Assembly: GCA_963693315.1 (NCBI GenBank)
Contig: OY856188.1
Location: forward strand, 96,489,876 to 96,553,875
Direction: 5' to 3'
Length of the DNA stretch: 64,000 nucleotides
From: Diogma glabrata
Taxonomy: Eukaryota > Arthropoda > Insecta > Diptera > Cylindrotomidae
In this document: positions 44,285 to 54,079 of the stretch, piece by piece
How positions within the stretch are numbered: position 1 is the first letter of the stretch
Layout of the letters: every line of letters starts with the position of its first letter
Position numbers and translations under genes: made by a program
Notes under the pieces: model-generated
Databases searched by the model: none
What the model was told of the DNA's origin: nothing
Seen by the model: the letters and a program-made list of their open reading frames with translations, nothing else

Positions 44285-46870
44285 TCAAATATATTCATTT
44301 CCTTTGATAGTGAGCGGTAGTCGTCATTTATTGTTGACTGCATTCTCAAACTCTCACAAATACTTCTAAATTTAATTCAACGCAACCCTTTTCCTCAAAT
44401 TCTGAGTCCAATGGCTGTGTAAGCTCTTCACTTTCGTTGATGTCATTCGTCGATATATGTAATGCTTTCATTTTAATTAGAAGAATCAATTTCTGGATCT
44501 TTAAATAATCTTCGAGAAAATTTTTTTGTAGTTTTTATAATTTCGCTTTTAGAATAAATAGAAAAAAACCTTTTTGCTCGGGTTGACTAACTGACTTTGG
44601 ATTGTGAAGAAATTTCAATAGATGAAAAACGTGTTCTAGACAGAGTTGTGAAAACTTGACCATTTTTGATTTTCCTGAAACTTGGCATATAAGTAGTATG
44701 GACAAAATAAAAAATACGGGTTATTTTAAAATTTATTTAAAGTGCATAGTTTGAGCATAGGGGGCACCCCAACATGCATGAAAAGTGAAAATTCTGCCAA
44801 TCCGATGTAACTTTGAAATTAAATTGCTCAAGCACGGTATACCGATTTCATCAAACTTTATTTTGTTTGATAGATGATTAATTAGTCGTGTGAAAAAAAA
44901 TTAATTTACTGTTTTTATAATTAGTTTTTAAATAAAAATATTAAAAAAACGTTTTTAAAGATGGCGCTAGGGTCAAAGATCAATTGGAATTTAATTAATT
45001 TTTTTTCTGAAAATAGTTCTATCCTTACTCTAAAATATATCAAATTAACAAAGAGGCTAAAATTCTTCTTCTAGAGATATTTAATTTTAAAGATTTTTAG
45101 TACGGCTGAAATTCGAATTTTTCTTCATTTTTTCAAACAACTTCTAAACAAAAAATTTTAAAATCAATTAAATTTTAACTTTTTTTATTTTTTAAATATA
45201 GTTCTACCCTTCCTTTAAAATATATCAAATTTACAAAGAGGCATTAATTCGTGTTCTTGAGATATTTAATTTTAAAGATTTTTAGTCATTCTAAAATTCT
45301 AATTGTTCATTATTTTTTCGAACAATTTTAATCATCAAAAAATTTTAACCACTGAAGTTCGAGAAAATAATGAACAATTAGAATTTTAATCGAACTAAAA
45401 ATCTTTAAAATTAAATATCTGAAGAACACGAATTAATGCCTATTTGTAAATTTGATATATTGTAAAGGAAGGTTAGAACTATATTTAAAAAATAAAGAAA
45501 ATTTAAAATTTAATTGATTTTAAAATTTTTTGTTAATGGAAGTTGTTTGAAAAAATGAAGAAAAATTCGAATTTCAGCCGTACTAGAAATCTTTAAAATT
45601 AAATATCTCAAGAACAAGAATTTTAGCCTCTTTGTTAATTTGATATATTTTAGAGTAAGGATAGAACTATTTTCAGAAAAAAAATTAATTAAATTCCAAT
45701 TGATCTTTGACCCTAGTGCCATCTTTAAAAACGTTTTTTTAATATTTTTATTTAAAAACTAATTATAAAACCAATAAATTAATTTTTTTTCAAACGTCTA
45801 ATTAATCATCTATCAAACAAAAAAAAGTTTGAAATTGGTATAGCCGTTCTTGAGCAATTTAATTTCAAAGTTACATCGGATTGGCAGAATTTTCATTTTT
45901 CATGCATGTTGGGGTGCCCCCTATGCTCAAACTATGCACTTTAAAAAAATTTTAAAATAACCCGTATTTTTTATTTTGTCCATACTACTTATATGCCAAG
46001 TTTCAGGAAAATCAAAAATGGTCAAGTTCAAATTTCGACTTTTTCAACTGTGTAGATCACGTTTTTCATCAATAACGAATTTATTGAGTTATCTCTCCTT
46101 TAAAAATTGGAGATTGTATTTCAAATAAAAATTTCAAGCTTATTTCTGAACTGTTTTTCCGAAGAGATGTGAATAGAAATTTTAGGATTCCCTCTGCAGA
46201 TAATAATGAGACAGCCTGAGGTTGAAAGCTTTAATTGATTTTGTGGAACCTATGGCACTCAACATCATCTTATTTAGTATTCCAAAAATGATTTAAATTT
46301 AGAAGTGTTTTAAACTGCTGGTTTGACTGGCAAAAACCGTTATTCATGGTTTCAATAGAATTTTGTTTAGTTTTGTAATCCAGAAGTAATGGCAACTCGT
46401 TTTTCTCTCCATTTAATTTTTTTATATAATTTTACAAATTATTTTAATACTAAATTATTATTATTTTAATACTAAATTGTCAGCTAAAACTTCATTTTGT
46501 TATAGAACTGAATCGGAATCACTATTGGAAGCTTCACTTTCACTGATTTTTAACTGGTTTCATTTTCTTTATAAAATATTGACATTTTCGTTAGGTGTTT
46601 CCCATGACTGCAACATAACTGTTGGAAAGCTGGAGATATTTTGCCGTATTTCAACATTACACTGGCTCAGCGCTTGTAGTGAAAACAATATCTGGCCTGT
46701 AATTTTCGTAGGCTTTTTCAGCTGGATATGAACCTTCAATTCGCATCAATCCTAGGTTTTCCAATTTCCCTTTAATATAATACAAATGTACGTTCAAATA
46801 TCTACGCTTGCGGAAGTTTGTCCATTCATCAATTGCTATGATAAACTATAGATTAAAAGTCTTCATTTTG
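44285..46870 (-). pseudogene. Broken hAT transposase, split by the palindrome
   Basis: Read from high to low coordinates, about 46860-46690 encodes AIDEWTNFRKRRYLNVHL and NLGLMRIEGSYPAEKAYE. This is the hAT region around a catalytic aspartate (D-E-W-T). After the 1.45-kb palindrome, 44471-44345 and then 44343-44285 give NESEELTQPLDSEF and LSKEMNIFEATG. The latter is the start of the C-terminal dimerisation region and is followed by a donor-like GTAAGA. The usual dimerisation sequence beyond it is not seen. Frameshifts and stops are present. The strand, order and element ends all agree with a hAT. Confidence 0.7.
44621..46070. mobile_element. 1.45-kb long palindrome (fold-back element) inside the hAT
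   Basis: Two arms of about 700 bp (44621-45321 and 45357-46070) are inverted copies at roughly 95% identity by eye, with a spacer of only ~35 bases. Ends are GATGAAAAACGTG and its complement, flanked by AATA on both sides (44617-44620, 46071-46074), a possible 4-bp duplication. Each arm itself holds two direct copies of a ~90-bp block (AAATATATCAAATTAACAAAG and TTGAGATATTTAATTTTAAA). No protein frame is conserved between the arms. Confidence 0.88.
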
Positions 46871-47547
46871 ATGATCTTAGGTTATTTTAGCATAGCAATA
46901 AAAATAGGTTTTTCCCAATATGTATTATAACAAATAACAATATTATCCTAAATTCGTATTAGGTATTACTGTTTGCATCAACATCTAGATTTTGTTATAA
47001 TCTGGGCTATCGGGTTACCTTAACTTTCATGGGCTTAAGTAAAACACATAACACTATATATAAATTATAATATTTACACAATTTATTTAAAGGCAAACAA
47101 TGTATATTCCATTGAATCTTTACTCTTCGAGTAACTTATCACAACTCAAAACATATTGATTATTATTTCTTTTACAAGCATTAACAACGGTATCTATATA
47201 CAATTTAATTATTATTTATTATTTAATACAATCAAAACAAATAACTAGATTATGCTAAAAACAATTATTTTATTGTGTGAGCATTACATACATCACAGAT
47301 TTAACAACCAGAAAGTGATGGAGATTGACATTAACAATTTTTGTTTATTAAAAAAATACTCAAAATAACAATATTGAATAAATTATGATGGTTTATTAAA
47401 TCTCGAGATTCTCGACAATTTTTCTCGAGATATGAGAGTCTCGAAAATGGAGAAATATCATTTCTCGAGAATTCGAGAGTTCAAAATTACAATTCTTTCT
47501 CGAGAATCTCGAGACCGGATTTCTCGAGCAGAAACTCTATACTTGTT

Positions 47548-47962
47548 AAGTTTGAACAAACAAAATTATTAAAATGCAATTATTTCATGTATTTTATTTC
47601 TCTCATATGGGTTATTCTTTTACAAACCGAACACTTTTCTGACCGACACATTTTTGATTTGGCTGTAATTTTTTTTATGGGTTTTATATCGAAAAAAGAG
47701 ATATACGTGTTCGAGGATTTTTTTTTTTTTTGGAAAATATAGCGGTTCTAAATTTCGAGAATTTCGTGATTTTTGGCTTGACGAGTTATTTTCAAATATT
47801 CATAACATCGGTTCTATTAAAGGTTCTATTAAAATTAGTAAAAGTTATTGACAATTTGCTATTGCTATAAATAAATAAAATGTTCAAATCGATCTGTAGT
47901 CATTGCCCCCCTACCCACGAAATGAGTTTTTAGTATGATTATCGTATTCTACGTTTCATTTC
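47548..47962. other. Non-coding DNA between the hAT and the LTR right part
   Basis: No motif recognised. Together with 43185-43994 it is the material that separates the two halves of the diverged LTR. Confidence 0.4.
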
Positions 47963-48112
47963 CTATAAAGAAATCCAGTGAATTTATTGTCCACTGTGTA
48001 ATTTCAATAAAAGCAAAATTTGTATCATAAACATAATTATTATAAATTTATCTGATTACATGTATGTGTGTTTATTGAAGATGGACAGATTGATTTACCC
48101 CTAATGGGAATT
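47963..48112 (+). repeat. Right part of the diverged gypsy LTR
   Basis: AAAGAAATCCAGTGAATTTA, GTCCACTGTGTAATTTCAA, GTGTGTTTATTGAAGAT and GACAGATTGATTTACCCCTAAT match 20240-20390 of the intact LTR, with changes. It resumes close to where the left part stops. Confidence 0.75.
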
Positions 48113-48880
48113 GGAATTTTTTCAATTCAAAGGTATGGTTTGAAATTTCTCAGAAAAAAAACTCCACTTCACATTTTTCGTGTTTTGGATGAACCTTCCT
48201 TGTCAGTGCCTGTCTCGAATCCTTAGGCAGACAAACTATCGATTACGCCGTTGAGGCGATGACAATTTCGAAGTTGAAACTTCTTTATCACCTATTTATT
48301 TTTACTTAAGTTGAATTTTTCCACTGTCATTAGACTCCATATTATGGAAATGCTTTTACATTATATGGGATTTTTCGCATTAAATTTCTAGACAATACTT
48401 TGTGTGAGTTCATAGAATGGGGAACATTTCTATTGTAATTAACATCCTAAGTCACGATTGTATAGTCATTATTGATTGTTTCCAATCAATGTGAAATCAA
48501 TGGCTGACACTTGGTCAATTTGTAGTCCTATATGTATAAATATTAGACTACATTAAGAGAACTTAAATTTATTTTAGATTTTTGAGATCAATTAAACTCA
48601 AGTAAGTAAAGAAGTAATTGGAATTTTTTCAATTCAAAGGTATGATGTAATCTCCAATAAATTTAAATTCTCTTAATGTAGCCTAATAATAATACATATA
48701 GGACTACAAATTGACCAAGTGTAAGCCATTGATTTCACATTGATTGGTAAATGGAAACAATCTATAACGACTATACAATCGTGACTTAGGATGTTAATTA
48801 GAATAGAAATGTTCCCCATTCTATGAATTCACACAAAGTATTGTCTAGAAATTTAGTGCAAAAAATCCCATATATAAAAT
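48113..48880 (-). mobile_element. Composite repeat copy 3: reverse SINE module (48113-48300) plus long fold-back (48360-48878)
   Basis: The SINE part runs from GGAATTTTTTCAATTCAAAG through TACGCCGTTGAGGCGATGA on the minus strand. The fold-back arms start GCATTAAATTTCTAGACAAT and end with its complement, pairing around about 48617. The central loop contains another piece of the SINE body (AGTAAGTAAAGAAGTAATTG), so the hairpin has captured part of its neighbour. Confidence 0.75.
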
Positions 48881-49142
48881 TATTTTTTTAAATTAATTTA
48901 ACCAAATGATGCTTAGAATTTTAAAAATTTAAGAATGATGCTTGAATAATTAGAAGCTTGAATAACAAAACTTGAATAATGTATTACAATCTAATTGTAT
49001 ATGTGGCGTTAATCATATCATATGAAACTTTGCAATGTGAGTAAACATTGGAATTCTAAAATTAATCTTTTATCAGTAAATACATTTATAATTTTTTTTT
49101 CATTTTAATCATTGCAGCCGCATAATCTTTATTAACAAAATA

Positions 49143-49211
49143 AGATAATAGTTTTGCAATCCATTTTCAAAAGCAGGTCAAACGTTAGTAAATCAGTTTT
49201 AGGGGAAAAAA
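49143..49211 (+). promoter_or_regulatory. Putative promoter of peptide gene 2
   Basis: AGATAA at 49143-49148, TCAGT at 49193-49197 (61 bases before the ATG) and GGGGAAAAAA at 49202-49211 sit at the same spacing as in copy 1. Confidence 0.4.
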
Positions 49212-49253
49212 GAGTTTGTACACATAAAAACAAAAATACAGTTTAATTAAATT

Positions 49254-49442
49254 ATGAAACTGTTTAAATTAACAATAATTTTCACAATCTTAATTGTGGG
49301 AATTTTTTCAAAACTGGGTCGACTTCCATGCCGAGGAGGATATAAACGAACTTTGGATGGAAATTGTAAACAAATTTTTCATTTAAAGAAATTGTTGTTT
49401 AAAGGTTTTTATAATAATGTTATTAATTTACAAAATGGATGA
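49254..49442 (+). CDS. Short secreted cationic peptide with one C-x11-C loop, paralogue 2
   Basis: The 62-aa product shares the signal peptide with paralogue 1 except one residue (position 10, L to F). The mature part is about 43 aa, with 9 basic residues and 1 acidic, and the loop CRGGYKRTLDGNC. Three residues before the loop are missing relative to paralogue 1 (9-base in-frame deletion). After NVINLQ a one-base insertion leads to an early stop, so the paralogues' tails differ. Within the loop region at least four changes are amino-acid-changing and one is silent. Expression and function are unknown. A secreted defence-type peptide is the leading guess because of the signal, charge and lineage-specific duplication. 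Confidence 0.7.
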   Translation: MKLFKLTIIFTILIVGIFSKLGRLPCRGGYKRTLDGNCKQIFHLKKLLFKGFYNNVINLQNG

Positions 49443-50212
49443 AAAATAATTATAAAAACTATTTTAACTAAACACAAACATTTTTTATAAGAATATTGAG
49501 TTTGAGATTTGTTGGAAATTATTTTAGTTCTCTATTTTAAACTCTGTAAGATAGTGATGAGCAATATTAAAAATTTTAAAGTAAATTTAAAAAATATTTA
49601 AATTTTTTAAAACCACAACTAAATGCTAGTCGATGTTCTAAATGAAACAACAAATATTTAAAATAAAATTATTTAAATGACCACGTAATATTTATAGATT
49701 ACAGACTAATTTTAGAAATAATTTATATCAAAATAATAATGTGAATATTAATTTATGGTGTGATAGAAAAATACACAGCTGGTGTTTATTGAATAACAAG
49801 TACTCAATATGGTACTGAGTGAGTTGAGTGAAATGTTTGGAGGTTGGTTGGATTTTCTAGTAAAACGAACTGTAATCATAAAGTGTAATGCTATATCCGT
49901 TAAAAATTAAGAAATTAAGAAAAATTTAAATCAATTATAATAAAACAAACAAAAATTATATAAACTAAATCAAAAAACTTATTTTAATGTATTTCCAAAA
50001 CTATTATAATCCTGTAAAAACATAGCAATTGTGGACTAACACAAATTGCATGGCAAAAATCACCTTTTCCAACATGATTTCTTACATTCAATTCATAATC
50101 ATCTTTTACTTTTTTTTCATTCACCATCGATTCAATTTGTTACGGTTTCTTTGAAGTCGCTTTGTAAAACAAACACGCTCGTAAAAAAACTCAAAAAATG
50201 TTATTTATAATA

Positions 50213-52485
50213 CGTCAAACCTCTTTTATCCGGAATTCGATCAACCGGAAAATCTAATATCCGGAAATTTTTTCGAAAAATAACTTGTATCGATTATCAG
50301 TAAGAACCTCTATCATCCGTAAAAACAGATTTTTACCGTTTTTCTTTCGTTTTTGTATTTTGTATTTTGTGTAGAAGTAGAACAGATGCATATATAATTT
50401 ATTGTTCATATTCATTTTAGTAAGTCCCCGAATTGTGGAATGTTGTGTTTTTGCTAAATTCATACTAAAACAGTAAGTATGCAGTGACATATGTATTGTG
50501 TATTTTCAATACTTTTATGTCTATAATTCTAAATTCTAGTTATGTTTCTAATTTAATTTTAATTATATATGTCTAATTGTGCGTTATTTTTTATCAGTTT
50601 TAACATATGCAAATGGTGCCACCTAACAAAAAAAAACTTAAAAGAGTTAAAAATAAAGTTGAAATAATTAAGGCTCTAGAGAGTGGAAATAGTGTCAACA
50701 TGTTAAAGGATAAATATGGGGTAGGAGCTTCAACAATCTACGACTTAAAAAAAAATAAGGACACAATTTTTAATTTTTTTATGAAAAGCATGACCGTAAC
50801 AGGAATGATTGATAGGAAAACGGTACGAGCAGCTGAAAATCCCACATTAGATAACGCAATCTACTTATGTTTCAAACAATGTCGAGCAGATGGAGTTCCT
50901 ATTTCAGGACCATCAATTATTGAAACGGCTAAATATTTTCATAAGGAGCTAAATATTACCACCCATTGCAATTATTCATCAGGGTGGCTTCAAAAATTTA
51001 AGAATTGTCATGGAATACGACATCTTAATATTGTTGGAGAACGACTCACTGCGGATGACATTGCTGCAACATTGTTTGTTGAAGAACTATCAAGACTAGT
51101 AGAAGAGGAAATTTTATAAGCCGAGCAGATATATAATGCCGACGAAACGGGCAATGGGACTGCCTCCCACATGGCACATTAGCAGTAGCCGATGAGGTCA
51201 GACCTTTTGGCATTAAAGCAGCAAAAGAAAGATTAACAGCCCTTGTATGTTCAAACGCGGCAGGGACTCATAAGTGCAAGCTTTTGATAATTGGCAAAAG
51301 TGGTAAACCCCGAGCACTAAAAGGTGTTCATAATTTGCCTGTACTGTATAAGTTTAATAAAAGAGCTTGGATAACTCAGGACATGACTATTGAATGGTTT
51401 AAAAAGAATTTTCTCTCGGAAGCACGTGCTCATTGCAAAAAAGCTGGACTCTCAGAAAATTGCAAAATTATATTATTATTGGATAACTGCCGAGCACATC
51501 CCGATACAAATAGATTGACAGAAGGTAATGTACATGCAATATACTTACCACCGCATTGTACATTGTTGATACAGCCCATGGAGCAAGGTGTTATCAGAAG
51601 CTTGAAAGCCAATTACCGAAAGGAAATGATAACGTAAAATAACAGCTATGGAGACTAATGAAGGCATTATGGCTTTACAAAAATCATATAACATCAAAGA
51701 TTTAATTTGGTGTATTTTTCACGCCTGGAATGATATAACATCAACGGTTTTAAGAAATAGTTGGCACACTATTTGGCCTGATTTAGATAACTTAGAGACA
51801 GAAAGCGATTCATTACTGAACTAGACGAACAACCATTAATTGACGATCTCGTAAGTGCTGTGAGCCAATTTGAAAACTGTAATAGGGAAGATGTCGCGAA
51901 CTGGCTGAATTGTGATCAATCCGCACCAGTTTATTCTAATTTGAATGATGAAATTCTTAATGCTGTTTTAAATCCTGAATCGGCGATTGAAATAGACAGT
52001 GACAGCTCTGATGGTTCTGAAGCTGGTGTAATCGAAGAAAACAAAATGACTGCGGATCAAGCTATTGAGTCCGTTGGTAAATTAATTGGCTACTTGGATA
52101 CTAAAACCTTTATTACCGAACAGGACATAATTAGTCTTAATCTAATCCAAGATAAATTAATAAAAGAAAATCGAAAGAACCAAAAACAGACCACTATGGA
52201 TCAATACATATATAAAAAGAAATAGTTAGTATGTACATATGTACATACATATATAAATATAAACATGTATCATTTATGTTTATTTAAAATGGAATGCATA
52301 TTTTATTTTTTTTATTATTTTCTCTGTAAAATGAATTCAAAATGTGATAAATAAAATTTTAGTTTAAAAATTTATTAAATCATGCTTTAAAATTATTTAA
52401 AAAATAAACAAATCCTTTATCCGGAAAAATCGTTTATCCAGAATTGACCTGGTCCCGTCCGTTCCGGATAAAAGAGGTTTGACTG
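50213..52485 (+). mobile_element. Tigger/pogo DNA transposon, TA duplication
   Basis: The ends are C(AG/G)TCAAACCTCTTTTATCCGG in inverted orientation; the left end lacks one base. They are flanked by TA (50211-50212, 52486-52487). Copy 1 of the segmental duplication has the uninterrupted site near 38848-38852, so this insertion is younger than the duplication. Confidence 0.93.
50607..52225 (+). pseudogene. Tigger/pogo-type transposase, broken
   Basis: The frame opens with a basic stretch and a CENP-B/pogo-type helix-turn-helix (VEIIKALESGNSVNMLKDKY, ASTIYDLKK). A second DNA-binding region follows (GPSIIETAKYFHKEL, SGWLQKFKNCHGIRH). A TAA at 51117 interrupts it; in frame just beyond is YNADETG with the first catalytic aspartate (51141). 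After a shift near 51155, 51284-51637 holds LLLDNCRAHP (aspartate at 51482) and QPMEQGVI, where the usual third aspartate is glutamate (51581). Another shift leads to the C-terminal part at 51860-52225. The protein would cut and paste the element. At least one stop and two frameshifts inactivate this copy. Confidence 0.88.
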
Positions 52486-52721
52486 TAATACCAATATGTC
52501 GATGTTTTCGTTTAAAAATGGTTTCCAGTAAAAATCTTAAAACACAAAACATACTAAAATGCCACGTAAACCTAACTAATTTAAAAAATAAATTAATTTT
52601 AAAAATGTAATGTGAAAAATTAATTAGTTAAATAACACTAAAACACTTGTGGCACTACTGATAACAATTTGATAGTCTTTGATAAAAATTTCATACCGCC
52701 CGATCAAACAGATTGATTGAT

Positions 52722-52975
52722 TGAGGATTTTTGAGATCAATTAATCTCAAGTAAGTAAAGAAGTAATTGGAATTTTTACAATTCAAAGGTATAGTTTGAA
52801 GTTTCTCAGAAAAAAAACTCCACTTTAGATTTTTCGTGTTTCGGATGAATTCAAACCTTCCTGGTCAGTGCCTGGCTCGAATTCTTAGGCAAACACGCTA
52901 TCGATTACGCCGTTGAGGCGATGAAAATTTCGAAGTTGAAACTACTTCATCACTTATTTATTTTACTTTGATGAT
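52722..52975 (-). mobile_element. tRNA-like SINE module, solo copy in duplication copy 2
   Basis: The reverse-strand SINE (TACGCCGTTGAGGCGATGAAAA, A and B box remains) is bounded on both sides by GATTGATTG-type sequence. Copy 1 has a single GATTGATTG at about 39072, so this is an insertion with a target duplication of roughly 9-10 bases. Confidence 0.8.
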
Positions 52976-54070
52976 TGATTGATGTTTTATTGACGAGAAT
53001 TTTCCATCTTTGTTTCCTTTTTATATACATAGGTTACTTTGGTTACTGTGCACGAATCCACATTTCGTGATCATTTTTTAAACAATTTTTAAGTTTTTTG
53101 TTTGATTATTCTAGTGTATATTTTAAATTAAGTTGAAGTTTAAAAGTATTTGAGTGCTAGCGTCATACCTATTTGTTTTAATTTAAGATATTTTAACCAT
53201 GTAAACATGGTTTACATGATTAAAATTAATTAATTAAACCAATTAAAATTGGTTGTAGTTTTAAGTTGTAAATTGAAAATGTATGTATGTGATTGCATTT
53301 CCAAATGAGGCGTTTATTTTTTCGCCATTTTTTTAACGATACACTTGAAAAAAATCAGAAATCAATAAATTTAAATATCGGCTCACATATAAAAAATACT
53401 ATAATTTTTTTAATATTATATAAAAATAAATTTAAATGTCACAAAATATTAAATAAATATAATAATTTTTTGGAATCACAAAAATTAATTATTCAAAGCG
53501 TCTCTTTGTTTATGTTTTGATTGCCTTTTCTTTTGCATAAAATTTATCAATTTAACATTACGAAAGTCATATTACCTCATACAAAGTTAAATAAAACCAG
53601 AAATTTTAGAAAATGTTAAACTACTTTTTCGCTCTCCATTTTTTTTATTTTTCTTATCATTAAATAAATTTCGTTTCGCTTCGTTTTTTATTATGCGTGA
53701 AACATGCGGCTAACATTTGTGTACACATATATGCTAGGGAGTTTTACGACATGTGCACCATATGGTACTTATCATGTGCATGATGCACAATTTTGTGCAC
53801 AGGGATTTTGTAACATGCACAATTTATGCACATTTTACTCACTTTTTTCAAAATGGTTTTGCGGGATAACTATTCAGAATTGTCATCACCTGATCTCAAA
53901 TAAAAATCCAATTTTTCTCATTTAATTGGATAAAAAAACCAAATCTCTTATACCGCTATTTTTACTCATATCCCAACAAATAAATTGTGTATTGAAAAAA
54001 TCAAAAACTATTTAAAAACTATTTAACCATTTAACATTTAATAAATTTTGCATAACCCGCAAAATTAATT
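52976..54070 (+). repeat. Repeat family copy C, longest, with GTGCAC-rich segment at 53710-53840
   Basis: It starts at GACGAGAATTTTCCATCTTT, contains the shared core (53090-53210) and the A/T-rich middle. It continues past the duplication end (53640) into the GTGCAC-rich segment that matches 5620-5745 in reverse, and then the 53870-54000 part that matches 14715-14840. The frames at 53293-53520 and 53704-53925 are not supported as genes. Confidence 0.6.
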
Positions 54071-54079
54071 ATGTTGGAC

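Larger units (their letters stand above)
44003..47539 (-). mobile_element. hAT transposon with CTCGAG-rich ends, 3537 bp including a nested palindrome
   Basis: The inverted ends TAGAGTTTCTG are flanked by the 8-bp duplication TACTTGTT at 43995-44002 and 47540-47547. Subterminal regions carry many TCTCGAGA-type palindromes (three on the left at about 44050-44125, at least six on the right at 47400-47530). Transposase remains read on the minus strand. A 1450-bp fold-back lies inside at 44621-46070. Confidence 0.92.
48873..53640 (+). repeat. Segmental duplication, copy 2
   Basis: Matches 37073-39900 over its length, apart from the 330-bp segment missing here and two insertions: Tigger at 50213-52485 and a SINE at about 52722-52975. 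It begins directly at the end of the composite repeat's fold-back. Confidence 0.88.
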
